Positions 26,369 to 35,142 of a DNA stretch of 64,000 nucleotides are shown here, piece by piece. Below the pieces are notes generated by a model. It was not told the origin of the DNA, did not search any database, and saw nothing but the letters and a program-made list of their open reading frames with translations. Position 1 is the first letter of the stretch, and each line of letters starts with the position of its first letter. This DNA is from Actinoplanes sp. NBRC 103695 (lineage in GTDB: Bacteria > Actinomycetota > Actinomycetes > Mycobacteriales > Micromonosporaceae), in the NCBI RefSeq assembly GCF_030269485.1, contig NZ_BSTL01000013.1:124001-188000 (forward strand), given 5' to 3'. The position numbers and the translations under genes were made by a program.

Positions 26369-27310
26369 TCAGGCACTCGCGGTCGGGACCGGCACCGCGG
26401 ACAGCACCTCGGCGACGATGCCGTCGGTGGCGCGCAGGTTCAGCTCGGCCTCGGCGGTGCGCACCAGGCGATGCGCCAGCACCGGGACGGCCACATCCTT
26501 CACGTCGTCCGGCGTCACGTAGCCGCGGCCGTCGATCGCTGCGATCGCGCGGGCCGCCCGGACCAGGGCGATGCTGCCCCGGACGCTGGCGCCGTAACGC
26601 AGGGCGGCGTGCTCCCGGGTGGCCTCGGCGAGGCGGACCGCGTAGTCCGCCACCGCCGGGTCGACGTGCTGAGCGCGTACCTCATCGATCGCCTTTTGCA
26701 GTGTGGCCGTGTCCACGACCGCCGACAGGTCGTCGGGGCCCGCGCCGGCCGCGCTGCCCAGCACCACACCCACCTCGGACTTTCTATCCGGGTAGCCCAC
26801 CGACAGCCGCATCAGGAAGCGGTCCAGCTGCGCCTCCGGCAGGCGGTAGGTGCCCTCCAGCTCGATCGGGTTCTGCGTGGCCACCACCAGGAACGGGCGC
26901 GGCACCGGGTGCGCCTCGCCGTCCACCGTGACCCGCTGCTCCTCGAGCACCTCGAGCAGCGCCGACTGGGTTTTCGGCGTGCCCCGGTTGATCTCGTCGG
27001 CCACCACCACGTTGGCGAACACCGCACCCGGGTGGAAGACGAACTTCTCCTCCTTCTGCCGGTAGACGGTCACCCCCGTGATGTCGCCGGGCAGCAGGTC
27101 GGGGGTGAACTGGATGCGGCTCCAGCTGCCACCGATGCTGCGCGCGATCGCCCGGGCCAGGGTGGTCTTGCCGAGGCCGGGCACGTCCTCGATGAGCAGG
27201 TGCCCCTCGGCGAGCAGGCCGGCCACGGCCAGCCGGACCAGCTCGTCCTTGCCCTTGATCACCTCGCGCACGTTCGCCGCGATCGCCGCGGCGGTCTCGC
27301 CGGCGCTCAC
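26369..27310 (-). CDS. MoxR-family AAA+ ATPase
   Basis: A chaperone-like ATPase of 313 residues with Walker A VPGLGKTTLAR (about 51-60), Walker B VVVADEINR and sensor VVATQNPIE. MoxR proteins act on vWA/DUF58 partners to ripen protein complexes. The GTG start is in the GTGA overlap with the stop of the fn3 gene (27307-27310), which indicates coupled translation; one GTG directly upstream is a possible alternative. Confidence 0.9.
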   Translation of the reverse strand: MSAGETAAAIAANVREVIKGKDELVRLAVAGLLAEGHLLIEDVPGLGKTTLARAIARSIGGSWSRIQFTPDLLPGDITGVTVYRQKEEKFVFHPGAVFANVVVADEINRGTPKTQSALLEVLEEQRVTVDGEAHPVPRPFLVVATQNPIELEGTYRLPEAQLDRFLMRLSVGYPDRKSEVGVVLGSAAGAGPDDLSAVVDTATLQKAIDEVRAQHVDPAVADYAVRLAEATREHAALRYGASVRGSIALVRAARAIAAIDGRGYVTPDDVKDVAVPVLAHRLVRTAEAELNLRATDGIVAEVLSAVPVPTASA

Positions 27311-29211
27311 CACGACACGTGATTCGACTCGAGGCCGTTGGCTGTCACCCAGACGGCGCCACCCGTCCCGTTGTACGGAAACCTGTCGTCCACGGTCAGA
27401 TTGCCCTTGTCGTCGGTGTTGCGGTGGGCCCCCGGGTTGAAATCCCCCCAGTCCTCGCTGAAGACGTCGATGTCGACGTCGGTGTTCGGCGGGAACCCGC
27501 GGACCACCACCTTGATGAATCGGCAGTCCGGCGCCACGCAGTCGTCCCCGTGCTCCGCCGGTCCGCCCCGCGAGACCGTCACCGACCTGGTCGCCGCCGG
27601 CGCAGGGAGCCTGATGCTGGTCGAGGCGGCCGTGCCGCGCCCGGCCGAGTTCTGCGCGGCCACCGTGATCCGGTAGGTCTTGCCGCGGGTCAGCCCGGTC
27701 AGCTTGGTCTGCCGGCTGCCGCCGCCGACCGTGCGGCTGCCGCTCGACCCGCCCGACCAGGTCACCCGGTACCCGCCCACGGTGGCGCCGTTCGCGGTCG
27801 CCGCCTTCCAGCTCACCGTGATGGTGCTGCCCGACGCCGTGGCCCGCAGTCCGGGTGGGCGCCCCGGCGGGGACGGCGGATTGGCGGGCGGTCTGACGTC
27901 CCCGGACGTCCCCGACGGCGTCTGTGTCCGCGTCCTCTCCTCCGTCCGAGGCACGGCATTCGTGCCACCGGAGCCGCGCGACGGAGGGTCGGACGCCGGG
28001 CGCGGCGAACCGGTCGACGTTCCGCCGGTGGGCTGGTTCGTGGTCTCGGCGGGCGGCCGGACCGGCGGCCCGTCGTTCTTGTCGATCTTGCCGATCAGCG
28101 GCACGGCGTCCGCCCGCCCGTTCTCGCCGATCACCAGCACGCGCTTGCCCGCGCCGCCGGCGACGTAGACCCGCTGATCCTGGCCCCGGGTGAGCTCGGT
28201 GTCCTGGTTGCCCTCCTTCGGCACCTGGTGCGTGCCGCGCTGGCGGCCGTCCCGGTCGAAGGTCAGCACCTTGTTGTTGCTCCGGTCGAGCAGCACCACC
28301 GCGTCGCGGCCCGCGGCGGGCGCCGCGTAGTCGCCGGCCGGCAGAGGGATCGGCGGCGCGGCCGACAGCCGGCCGGCGGACAGCCCGGACGCGTCCAGCA
28401 GATGCAGCCGGTTGTTGGCGCCCGGCTCGACCACGGCCACCCGGCCGGCCAGGTCGGCCGCCCCGACCCTGGCCTCGGCGGTCAGGTCCCGGCCGATCCG
28501 CACCGGACGGCCCAGCCCGCCCTCGCCCACCGACGTGAACGTGTCGCTGTCGGTGTCCACGAAGACGGCCTGCCGGCCCACCACGGTCAACGCGCCGAGG
28601 TGACCCGCCGGGGCGTTCGCCCGGCAGTTCACGACCTCGGTGCCGGGCCTCAGGTAGCAGAGCCCGTTCGTGTCCTTGCGCAGCAGCCAGAGCGTGCCGT
28701 CCGAGGTGGCCACCGGGTCGCCCAGAGCGGCGCCGACCGCGATGCTGACCGGGTCCTCGCCGCCCATCCGCACCACCCGGCCCTGCTCGCGGTAGACCAG
28801 GTACGGCCCGCCCTTGACCTCCAGCGGCACCGCCCGTTCGCCGCTCGGCAGCGGGAAGGTCTCGTCGACCGTCAGCGTGGACTTGCCGAACCGGGCGCCG
28901 TCCTTCTTGCCGATCACATAGCCGCTGGTCTCGCCCTGGACGACCTGGGTGCCGGCCTCGTCCATGGCGTACAGCTTGACCTCGCCGTCCACCGCACCGG
29001 TGGACCCGTTGACGCGGAACACGCTGCCCTCGCCCTTGCCGTTCGACTGGGCGAACCAGTGCCCGGCCTGGGCGAAACGCAGGCCGCCGGTGGAGGCCGA
29101 GGCATCCGTGACAGCGGCGGTCACCCCGCCCGCCACGACCAGGGCGAGCAGGGCCAGCGGCAGCCGCCCGCCCCGCTGCGGCCGGAGCGCGCGCGTCATC
29201 TTTGCGAGCAT
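27307..29211 (-). CDS. Secreted or membrane-anchored beta-propeller protein with fn3 domain
   Basis: A protein of 634 residues. A basic start and a hydrophobic helix (about 18-35) are followed by 350 residues of repeated beta-rich units of propeller type (SVFRVNGSTGAVDGEVKL and similar), a Pro/Thr/Ser linker (about 380-450) and one fn3 domain (ATASGSTITVSWKAATANG). The last 90 residues have Cys-x4-Cys and an acidic stretch (TDVDIDVFSEDWGDF). I use the ATG at 29211 because GAAGG lies 8 nt ahead; the ATG at 29232 adds a repeat of the first seven residues (MLAKVTR/MLAKMTR). Such fn3 proteins are usual in ESX loci of this group; function not known. Confidence 0.75.
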   Translation of the reverse strand: MLAKMTRALRPQRGGRLPLALLALVVAGGVTAAVTDASASTGGLRFAQAGHWFAQSNGKGEGSVFRVNGSTGAVDGEVKLYAMDEAGTQVVQGETSGYVIGKKDGARFGKSTLTVDETFPLPSGERAVPLEVKGGPYLVYREQGRVVRMGGEDPVSIAVGAALGDPVATSDGTLWLLRKDTNGLCYLRPGTEVVNCRANAPAGHLGALTVVGRQAVFVDTDSDTFTSVGEGGLGRPVRIGRDLTAEARVGAADLAGRVAVVEPGANNRLHLLDASGLSAGRLSAAPPIPLPAGDYAAPAAGRDAVVLLDRSNNKVLTFDRDGRQRGTHQVPKEGNQDTELTRGQDQRVYVAGGAGKRVLVIGENGRADAVPLIGKIDKNDGPPVRPPAETTNQPTGGTSTGSPRPASDPPSRGSGGTNAVPRTEERTRTQTPSGTSGDVRPPANPPSPPGRPPGLRATASGSTITVSWKAATANGATVGGYRVTWSGGSSGSRTVGGGSRQTKLTGLTRGKTYRITVAAQNSAGRGTAASTSIRLPAPAATRSVTVSRGGPAEHGDDCVAPDCRFIKVVVRGFPPNTDVDIDVFSEDWGDFNPGAHRNTDDKGNLTVDDRFPYNGTGGAVWVTANGLESNHVSW

Positions 29212-29275
29212 TCTCGTCACCTTCGCGAGCATAGAAGAAGGCGTACATGATCGGTCCATTACGGATACGTAACCG

Positions 29276-30529
29276 TCAATCACCGGCCGCGGGCAGCGAC
29301 ATCTCGAAGATCGCCCCGCCGCCGTCCGAGTTGAAGACCCGCAGCGTGCCGCCGTGCGCCTGAGCCACCCAGCGCACGATGGACAGGCCCAGGCCGGTGG
29401 ACCCGCCCGCACTGGAGAACCGGTCGAACGTCTGCTTCGCCAGCGCCGGGTCGATACCCGGCCCCTGGTCGGCCACGATCACCCGGCCACCCGCCACAGT
29501 CACCTGCACGACCGCGGGCTTCCCCTCCACCCGGCCGTGCCGCAGCGCGTTGTTCAACAGGTTCGCGACGGCCCGCTGCACCAGCGTCGGATCGGCGTTC
29601 ACCTTGGTCGGCGCCGTGGTCACGGTGACCGTGGCACCCCCCGCCGGCGTCTCCTCGACCACGGCGGCGACCAGTTGGTCCAGCCACACCGGCTCGATCG
29701 CGAGCGGCTCCACCCCCGCGGCGAGGCGCGCACGCATCAGCACGCCCTCGATGATCGTGCCCATCCGGCGGGCCAGGTCGACCGTGCGGGGCAGCAGTTC
29801 CGCGCGCTCCCCCGGGTTCGCCACCGCCGCCTCGGCCAGCGCGCGCAGTGCCGCCACCGGAGTACGCAGATCGTGGGCGGTGTCGGCGAGCAGCACCTCC
29901 TGCTGCTCCAGGGCGACCGCGGCCGGCCGGATCGAGCGCACCGCCAGCCGGAAGGAGGCCGCGCCGACCGCGCCCAGCACCAGGAAGCCGCCGATCAGCA
30001 CGACCAGCGTGTACCCACGATGCCCGGCCAGCTGGCCGGACGGATCCGACACCGCGACGACAGCACCCGCGTACTTGCCGTTCTGCAGCCGGAACGGCTC
30101 CGCCCACACCCGGTACCGCTTGTCGTCGGCCACCCGGTAACCGGACTGGATCCGTCCGCTGGCCACCGCCGCCACCGCCAGCGAAGCCTTCAGCTCGTCC
30201 GGCGCCGGGACGCAGTCCCGGTCGCTCAGGTACCGCGGGAACTGCTCGGCCGGTCCCGGAAACACCCCGAACTCCGGACAGGACTGACTCATCGGGTCGT
30301 CGCCGACGAACGACGTGTCCACAGTGTCGCCGTTCTGCCCGATCAGCCGCTGCATGCTGCTGGTGACCCGGCTCAGTTCCGCGTCCATCCGCAGTTCCCG
30401 CTCCGCGGTGTCCGAGCGGACCAGGAGGGCCGCGCAGGCCAGGTAGCCGACCGCGCAGAACAGCGTCACCCACAGGACCAGCCGGCCGGGCAGCCCGCGC
30501 AGCTGGTCCAGCGCCGAAGCCCCGGTCAC
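29276..30529 (-). CDS. Sensor histidine kinase
   Basis: A membrane kinase of 417 residues. TM1 (about 16-37) and TM2 (about 172-192) frame an external sensor domain of 135 residues with two Cys (SQSCPEF, SDRDCVPAP) that could form a disulfide. The HisKA box is TAHDLRTPVAAL; the ATPase domain has NLLNNALRHG, DQGPGIDP and GLGLSIVRW. No HAMP domain is evident. The GTG start overlaps the stop of the response regulator gene (GTGA), so the pair is co-translated. It lies inside the ESX block and may sense envelope state. Confidence 0.9.
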   Translation of the reverse strand: MTGASALDQLRGLPGRLVLWVTLFCAVGYLACAALLVRSDTAERELRMDAELSRVTSSMQRLIGQNGDTVDTSFVGDDPMSQSCPEFGVFPGPAEQFPRYLSDRDCVPAPDELKASLAVAAVASGRIQSGYRVADDKRYRVWAEPFRLQNGKYAGAVVAVSDPSGQLAGHRGYTLVVLIGGFLVLGAVGAASFRLAVRSIRPAAVALEQQEVLLADTAHDLRTPVAALRALAEAAVANPGERAELLPRTVDLARRMGTIIEGVLMRARLAAGVEPLAIEPVWLDQLVAAVVEETPAGGATVTVTTAPTKVNADPTLVQRAVANLLNNALRHGRVEGKPAVVQVTVAGGRVIVADQGPGIDPALAKQTFDRFSSAGGSTGLGLSIVRWVAQAHGGTLRVFNSDGGGAIFEMSLPAAGD

Positions 30530-31191
30530 TCGTCACCGCCGATCCGGTAACCCCGCCCACGCACCGTGTGCAGCAGCTCCGGCTCGCCCAGCTTCCCGCG
30601 CAGCCGCTTGATCACCACGTCGACCACGTTGGACATCGGATCGGTGCTCGAATCCCAGCAGTGCTCGATCAGGTCGGTGCGGCTCACCGCCAGGCCCGTC
30701 CGGCTCATCAGAAACTCCAGCACGGCGAACTCCTTGCCGGTCAGCCCGAGCAGCACACCGGCCCGGCGAACCTGCCGGCGTGCCGAGTCCAGCTCCAGGT
30801 CGGCCAGCCGCAACACCGACGGCCGCCCCGAACCGGCGCGCCGCCCCAGCGTCAGCACCCGCGCGGTCATCTCGGCCACCGCGAACGGCTTCACCAGATA
30901 GTCGTCGCCGCCGTGCTCGAAGCCCGCCACCACGTCGGCGATGGTGTCCCGCGCGGTCAGGAACAACACCGGCACCGCCCAGCCCTCCTGCCGGCGCCGA
31001 TGCACGTAGTTGATCGCGTCGCCGTCCGGAAGCATCCGGTCGAACACGACACAGTCGAACCGCCCATCGGCCAGGACCAGGTCGGCCGCGGCGATGTCCG
31101 CCGCCTGAGCGACCTCCAGGCCCGCGCCCGCCAGCTCGGTCGTCACGGCAAGCCGCAGGTCGTCGTCGTCCTCGACCACCATCACCCGCAC
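30526..31191 (-). CDS. OmpR-family response regulator
   Basis: A regulator of 221 residues: receiver domain with acidic pocket EDDDD, phospho-Asp in VVFDRMLPDGD (about residue 51), and Lys in YLVKPF; C-terminal winged helix with ELLHTVRGRGYRIGG. Partner of the histidine kinase downstream by overlap. It is closely related to the orphan regulator at 34483. Only 62 bp separate its start from the divergent SARP gene, a likely target. Confidence 0.9.
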   Translation of the reverse strand: MRVMVVEDDDDLRLAVTTELAGAGLEVAQAADIAAADLVLADGRFDCVVFDRMLPDGDAINYVHRRRQEGWAVPVLFLTARDTIADVVAGFEHGGDDYLVKPFAVAEMTARVLTLGRRAGSGRPSVLRLADLELDSARRQVRRAGVLLGLTGKEFAVLEFLMSRTGLAVSRTDLIEHCWDSSTDPMSNVVDVVIKRLRGKLGEPELLHTVRGRGYRIGGDE

Positions 31192-31253
31192 CAGACGCCT
31201 CCCCGCACGGCCGTGTCATCGGAACTTCATGGACGCAGGCGGATGGTAGCCCC

Positions 31254-32531
31254 ATGCTGATTCGCACCCTCGGACCGATCGAGCTGCACACCCCCACGGC
31301 GGTGCACCAGCTCGGCGCGGGCAAACCGGCTGCCGTCCTGGCCACGCTGGTGCAGCAGCCTAACGCCTGGGTCACCGTGGACCAGCTCGCCGAAGCCACC
31401 TGGCCGGGAGCTGCCATGCCGGCGTCGGCGGCCGCCAACCTGAAGACGTACGTGTGGCAGCTCCGCCGGCTGCTGGGCGGCGCCGACCGCATCACCCGCC
31501 GCGCCGACGCCTACCGCCTGCGGGTCCTGCCCGGCGAGCTCGACGCCGACCAGGCCCGCTCCCTGGCCGCCGCCGCCCGCACGGCCGACCCGTCCACCGC
31601 CGCGGACCTCATCCGGGAGGCCCTCGCCCTCTGGCGCGGCCGGCCGTACAGCGGCGTCGAGTCGGCCGCCACGGCCGCCGACGTGCTGGAGGAGCTGCGG
31701 CTCGAGCTGAGCGAGCGGCTCGCCGCCCTGCGGCTCGAGCTGGGCGACACCGCAGAGGCCATCGGTACGCTGCGCGGGGTCGTCGCCGAGGCGCCCCTGC
31801 GCGAACCGGCGTGGGCCCTGCTGGTCCGCGCCCTGCACACCGCCGGCCAGCGCACCGAGGCCCTGCTGGCAAGCCGCCGGGCCGCCGCGATCCTGCGTAC
31901 CGAACTGGGTGTGGCGCCCGGCCCGCAGCTGACCGCTTACTCGGCCTCTTTCCCCGCCGCGCCGTCACTGGTCCGCCGGGAACTGCCCCGGGACGTCCGC
32001 CTGGTCGGCCGCGCCGCGGAGCTCGCCCACATCAGCCGGGCAGCCGCCGGACCAGCGCCGATCGTCCTGCTCTCCGGCCCCGCCGGCATCGGCAAGACCG
32101 CACTGGCCGTGCACGCCGCCCACCGGCTGGCGGCGGACTTCCCCGACGGCCAGTTCTTCATCCACCTGCGACAGCCCGCCGGCGCCCTGCTGGAGCGCCT
32201 CCTGCGCGGCCTCGGCCTGCGCCCCTGCGACATCCCCGCCGACCTCGACGAACGAGCGGCCCTCTGGCGCTCCGAAGTCAGCCGGCGCCGCGTCCTGCTG
32301 GTCCTCGACGACGCCCAGACCCGGGAACAGGTGTGGCCGCTGCTCCCCGCGACGAGCGGCAGCATGGCCCTGGTCACGGCACGTTCCCTGACCGGCCACC
32401 TGGACGGCGCGACCCACCTCCCGCTGGGGCCGGCCGGCATGCGACCGCTCACCGGAAGACCCGCCGTCCGCCGGGCCCCGCTCCGCAACACACCCACCAA
32501 CCCGGCACTGCACCGGAGGGCGGCGGTATGA
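31254..32531 (+). CDS. AfsR/SARP-type regulator, short form with ATPase part cut off
   Basis: A protein of 425 residues. An OmpR-like DNA-binding domain (1-85; AANLKTYVWQLRRLLGG), a bacterial transcriptional activator domain (90-235) and an NB-ARC-type ATPase part with GPAGIGKTALAVHA (Walker A) and RVLLVLDDAQT (Walker B). The family usually goes on with the rest of the ATPase and TPR repeats to 600-1000 residues; here the frame ends soon after the Walker B region with a Pro/Arg-rich tail. Its stop overlaps the start of eccE (ATGA), so it is in the ESX operon and probably regulates it, not an antibiotic cluster. Confidence 0.8.
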   Translation: MLIRTLGPIELHTPTAVHQLGAGKPAAVLATLVQQPNAWVTVDQLAEATWPGAAMPASAAANLKTYVWQLRRLLGGADRITRRADAYRLRVLPGELDADQARSLAAAARTADPSTAADLIREALALWRGRPYSGVESAATAADVLEELRLELSERLAALRLELGDTAEAIGTLRGVVAEAPLREPAWALLVRALHTAGQRTEALLASRRAAAILRTELGVAPGPQLTAYSASFPAAPSLVRRELPRDVRLVGRAAELAHISRAAAGPAPIVLLSGPAGIGKTALAVHAAHRLAADFPDGQFFIHLRQPAGALLERLLRGLGLRPCDIPADLDERAALWRSEVSRRRVLLVLDDAQTREQVWPLLPATSGSMALVTARSLTGHLDGATHLPLGPAGMRPLTGRPAVRRAPLRNTPTNPALHRRAAV

Positions 32532-33868
32532 CGACAGCACGCTTCGTGGTGACGGCGGCCCGGCGGCCGGCACCAGCCCGCCCGGCCGAGCCCGCCGTCG
32601 CACCCACGGGCCAGCCCGGCCTGCTCACGGACCAGCCCGCCGTGACCGAGCCTGTCCACCAGCCGGCCGCGACTGCTCCCGACGCCACCTTTTCGCCGCG
32701 CCTGTGGACAGACGCCGAAAATCGTCGTACCCCTCGCCTACATTCGGACCCACCCAGTGCCAGGGGCGGGGGAGGCGGCGGCGGCCAAGATCCACTTGGA
32801 TTCGCGGATTCGCGGCCGCGGATCGCCGCCGCGGAGCGGCAGCGGGGGCTGCCGGGGAACGCAGCCACCGAGCGGCAGCGAGAGCTGCCAGACGCGCTCG
32901 ACCGGGCGGCCTCCCCACGGCCGGGCGTCACCACACGGCAGCGCGAGCTGCCAAGCCCGCGAGAGACCGCGCCGCGCGTGCCCAGCGCCAAAAAGCTGCC
33001 GGTTCTCCGGATCGCCGTCTGGCAGGTGGCTCTGGTGCTCGGCTTCGCCGCGATCGGCCGGGACGACCTCGGCGCCGGCGTCGGGCTGGGGCTGGCCGCC
33101 GCCCTGACGCTCACGGTCAGCGCGTTGCGGCTGCGCGGCGAGTGGCTGTCCACTGTGGCGCTTCGGTGGGCCGGGTTCGTCCTGCGGCGGCGGCAGTGGG
33201 ACGGCGAGCATGTGCCGCTGCCACGGGACGCGGCCATCTCCTCGGCTGGCGTGCTCGGCTGGGCGGACGGCGTGACGGCAGTCGCGCGTACGTCCTCCTT
33301 CGGGTTTCCGGTGATCGAGGCCGACGGACCGCGACTGGACCTGCAGCTTGTCGCGCATCTCGGGCCGCGTCAGGCGCGGCCGGGCGGATGGCTGGCGATC
33401 ACCGCGCGCCGGGACGCCGACAATGCCACCGACGACGAGCTTCGCGTGCTGCTGGACAACGCGGTCCGGCGGCTGCGTAAGGCCGCGCCGACCGGCTTCG
33501 CGCTGTTGTCGGGCCGGGAGGTCCGGGCCGTGGTGAGCGGGATCGCGCACGCCGGGCCGTCGCGGGAGACCTGGCGGTACTGGCGGTCGGGCCCGATCAC
33601 CCACATCACTCTACGAGCGACGGGCCTGGCGGTCCCGGACCTGATCGAACGGTTGCTCGCGGAGGGGCGGGACGCCGCCGTCACGGTCGCGGTCCGGGCG
33701 GACGGCGGTGGCGTCGTCCGGGTGGCGGCGCCGGCCGTGATCTCGGCGGAACGTGCCGTCCGCCGCATCGCTGACATCTGCACCCGACGAGGGGTGCGTC
33801 TGGAACGGCTGGACGGGCGGCATGGGCCCGCCGTCCTCGCCTCACTGCCGATCGGGGGAGAGTTCTGA
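32528..33868 (+). CDS. eccE: Type VII secretion protein EccE
   Basis: A membrane component of ESX, 446 residues. A long Pro/Ala-rich cytoplasmic head (1-150) is followed by two TM helices (about 158-195; VLRIAVWQVALVLGFAAI and a second) and an extramembrane domain with the EccE-like segments WLSTVALRWAGFVLRRR and VIEADGPRLDLQLVAHLG. The head is unusual: it carries QRGLP/QRELP three times, and each is coded by an mRNA hairpin. ATGA overlap with the SARP gene and 1-nt overlap with the next gene show one operon. Confidence 0.8.
   Translation: MTTARFVVTAARRPAPARPAEPAVAPTGQPGLLTDQPAVTEPVHQPAATAPDATFSPRLWTDAENRRTPRLHSDPPSARGGGGGGGQDPLGFADSRPRIAAAERQRGLPGNAATERQRELPDALDRAASPRPGVTTRQRELPSPRETAPRVPSAKKLPVLRIAVWQVALVLGFAAIGRDDLGAGVGLGLAAALTLTVSALRLRGEWLSTVALRWAGFVLRRRQWDGEHVPLPRDAAISSAGVLGWADGVTAVARTSSFGFPVIEADGPRLDLQLVAHLGPRQARPGGWLAITARRDADNATDDELRVLLDNAVRRLRKAAPTGFALLSGREVRAVVSGIAHAGPSRETWRYWRSGPITHITLRATGLAVPDLIERLLAEGRDAAVTVAVRADGGGVVRVAAPAVISAERAVRRIADICTRRGVRLERLDGRHGPAVLASLPIGGEF
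32838..32952 (+). repeat. Three GGCAGC-N4-GCTGCC hairpins within eccE
   Basis: Perfect 6-bp stems with 4-nt loops occur at 32838-32853 (loop GGGG), 32874-32889 (GAGA) and 32937-32952 (GCGA). The last two loops fit the GNRA type, which is very stable in RNA. Distances of 36 and 63 nt keep all three in the same codon frame, each coding RQRxLP. They lie in the low-complexity head of EccE. Confidence 0.75.
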
Positions 33869-34467
33869 TGACCGTCCACGTCATGCCGCATGCCGGTGTC
33901 GATGCGGCGCTGGCCACCGCCTGCCGGGAGGTGCTGGTGGCGCGGGCCGCGGATCCTGGTGCGCCGCTGCGGCGGATCGACCATGACAATCTGCGGCGCG
34001 GGGTGCGTTACCGGATTCTGCTGCCGGAGGATGTGCGGGGCAATCCGGTGCTCGCGTTGCGGATGGGGCGGCTCGCGCCGGCGGGTGCCGAGGTGCGGAC
34101 GGTGGGCAATGTTCCCACCGACGCGACCGTGGTGGATGGCGCGCTGGCCATGCTGCCGGGGGCAACGGTGCGTCTGCCCAGCGTGGTGGGCACTGTGGTG
34201 GCGCTCTTCGAGCAGTTGTGGGTGTCCGCCGCGCCGCTGACGCCGTGCGAGGTGACCAACGGGGCGGGGCTGAGCATGCGGGAGCAGGAGTTGCTGGCGC
34301 TGCTGTCGGCGGGCTGCACCGATGAGACGGCGGCGGCCCGGCTGGGGATCTCGGTGCGTACGGTCCGGCGGATGATGGCCGCGATCATGACGCGGCTGGG
34401 CGCCCGCAGCCGTTTCCAGGCCGGACTGAAGGCGGCGGATCGGGGTCTGCTCGCCCGCACGGCTTAG
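33868..34467 (+). CDS. LuxR-type HTH protein in the ESX operon
   Basis: A protein of 199 residues. The last 65 form a LuxR/GerE-like helix-turn-helix (LSMREQELLALLSAGCTDET, then GISVRTVRRMMAAIMTRLGA). The first 120 residues show no known sensor domain; similar proteins pair a phospholipase-D-like remnant or unknown head with LuxR HTH. Its ATG overlaps the eccE stop by 1 nt. Likely a local regulator. Confidence 0.75.
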   Translation: MTVHVMPHAGVDAALATACREVLVARAADPGAPLRRIDHDNLRRGVRYRILLPEDVRGNPVLALRMGRLAPAGAEVRTVGNVPTDATVVDGALAMLPGATVRLPSVVGTVVALFEQLWVSAAPLTPCEVTNGAGLSMREQELLALLSAGCTDETAAARLGISVRTVRRMMAAIMTRLGARSRFQAGLKAADRGLLARTA

Positions 34468-34482
34468 GGCACTATGTGACGT

Positions 34483-35142
34483 GTGCGAGTTCTGGTCACC
34501 GAGGACGACGACAATCTGCGGGTCGCTGTCGACGCTTCGCTGCGCGGGGCCGGGTTCGCTGTGGACACCGCGGGTGATCTGCCCGAGGTCGATCTGGCGT
34601 TGAGTACGAACGTCTACGACTGCGCGGTGTTCGACCGGATGTTGCCGGCCGGCGACTCGCTGGACTATGTGGCGCGGCGGCGGCGGGCGGGCTGGACGGT
34701 TCCGGTGTTGTTCCTGACCGGACGCGGCGGCACCAGCGACCGGGTCGAGGGTCTCGCCTGGGGCGACGACTATCTGAGCAAGCCGTTCGCGGTGGCCGAG
34801 TTGGTCGTGCGGGTGCGGAGCCTGTGCCGGCGCGCGGGGGGCGGTCCGGCGCCGGCTCTGCGGCACGCGGGCTTGGAGATCGACCCCGAGAGGTACGAGG
34901 TACGCCGCGACGGCCGCCCGCTGACGGTGACCGCGAAGGAGTTCGTGGTCCTGGAACGTCTGGTGCGGGCGGCCGGGCGGCCGGTGCCGCGGGCCGAGCT
35001 GATCGCCGCGGCGTGGGACGAGATGGTGCCGCCGGCCTCGAACGTGCTGGACGTGCTGGTCGCCCAGCTGCGGCGCAAGCTCGGCAAGCCGGCCGTGCTG
35101 CACACCGTCCGAGGCGTCGGCTACCTCATCCGCGGAGGCTGA
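34483..35142 (+). CDS. Orphan OmpR-family response regulator
   Basis: A regulator of 219 residues: receiver with EDDDN, phospho-Asp in AVFDRMLPAGD (about 51), Lys in YLSKPF, and a C-terminal winged helix ending HTVRGVGYLIRGG. It is a paralogue of the regulator at 30526, from which it differs by a one-residue shortening before the DDYL motif (LAWGDDYL against EHGGDDYL). No kinase gene adjoins; it may be served by the kinase at 29276. GTG start. Its 3' end overlaps the convergent peptidase gene by 17 nt. Confidence 0.85.
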   Translation: MRVLVTEDDDNLRVAVDASLRGAGFAVDTAGDLPEVDLALSTNVYDCAVFDRMLPAGDSLDYVARRRRAGWTVPVLFLTGRGGTSDRVEGLAWGDDYLSKPFAVAELVVRVRSLCRRAGGGPAPALRHAGLEIDPERYEVRRDGRPLTVTAKEFVVLERLVRAAGRPVPRAELIAAAWDEMVPPASNVLDVLVAQLRRKLGKPAVLHTVRGVGYLIRGG

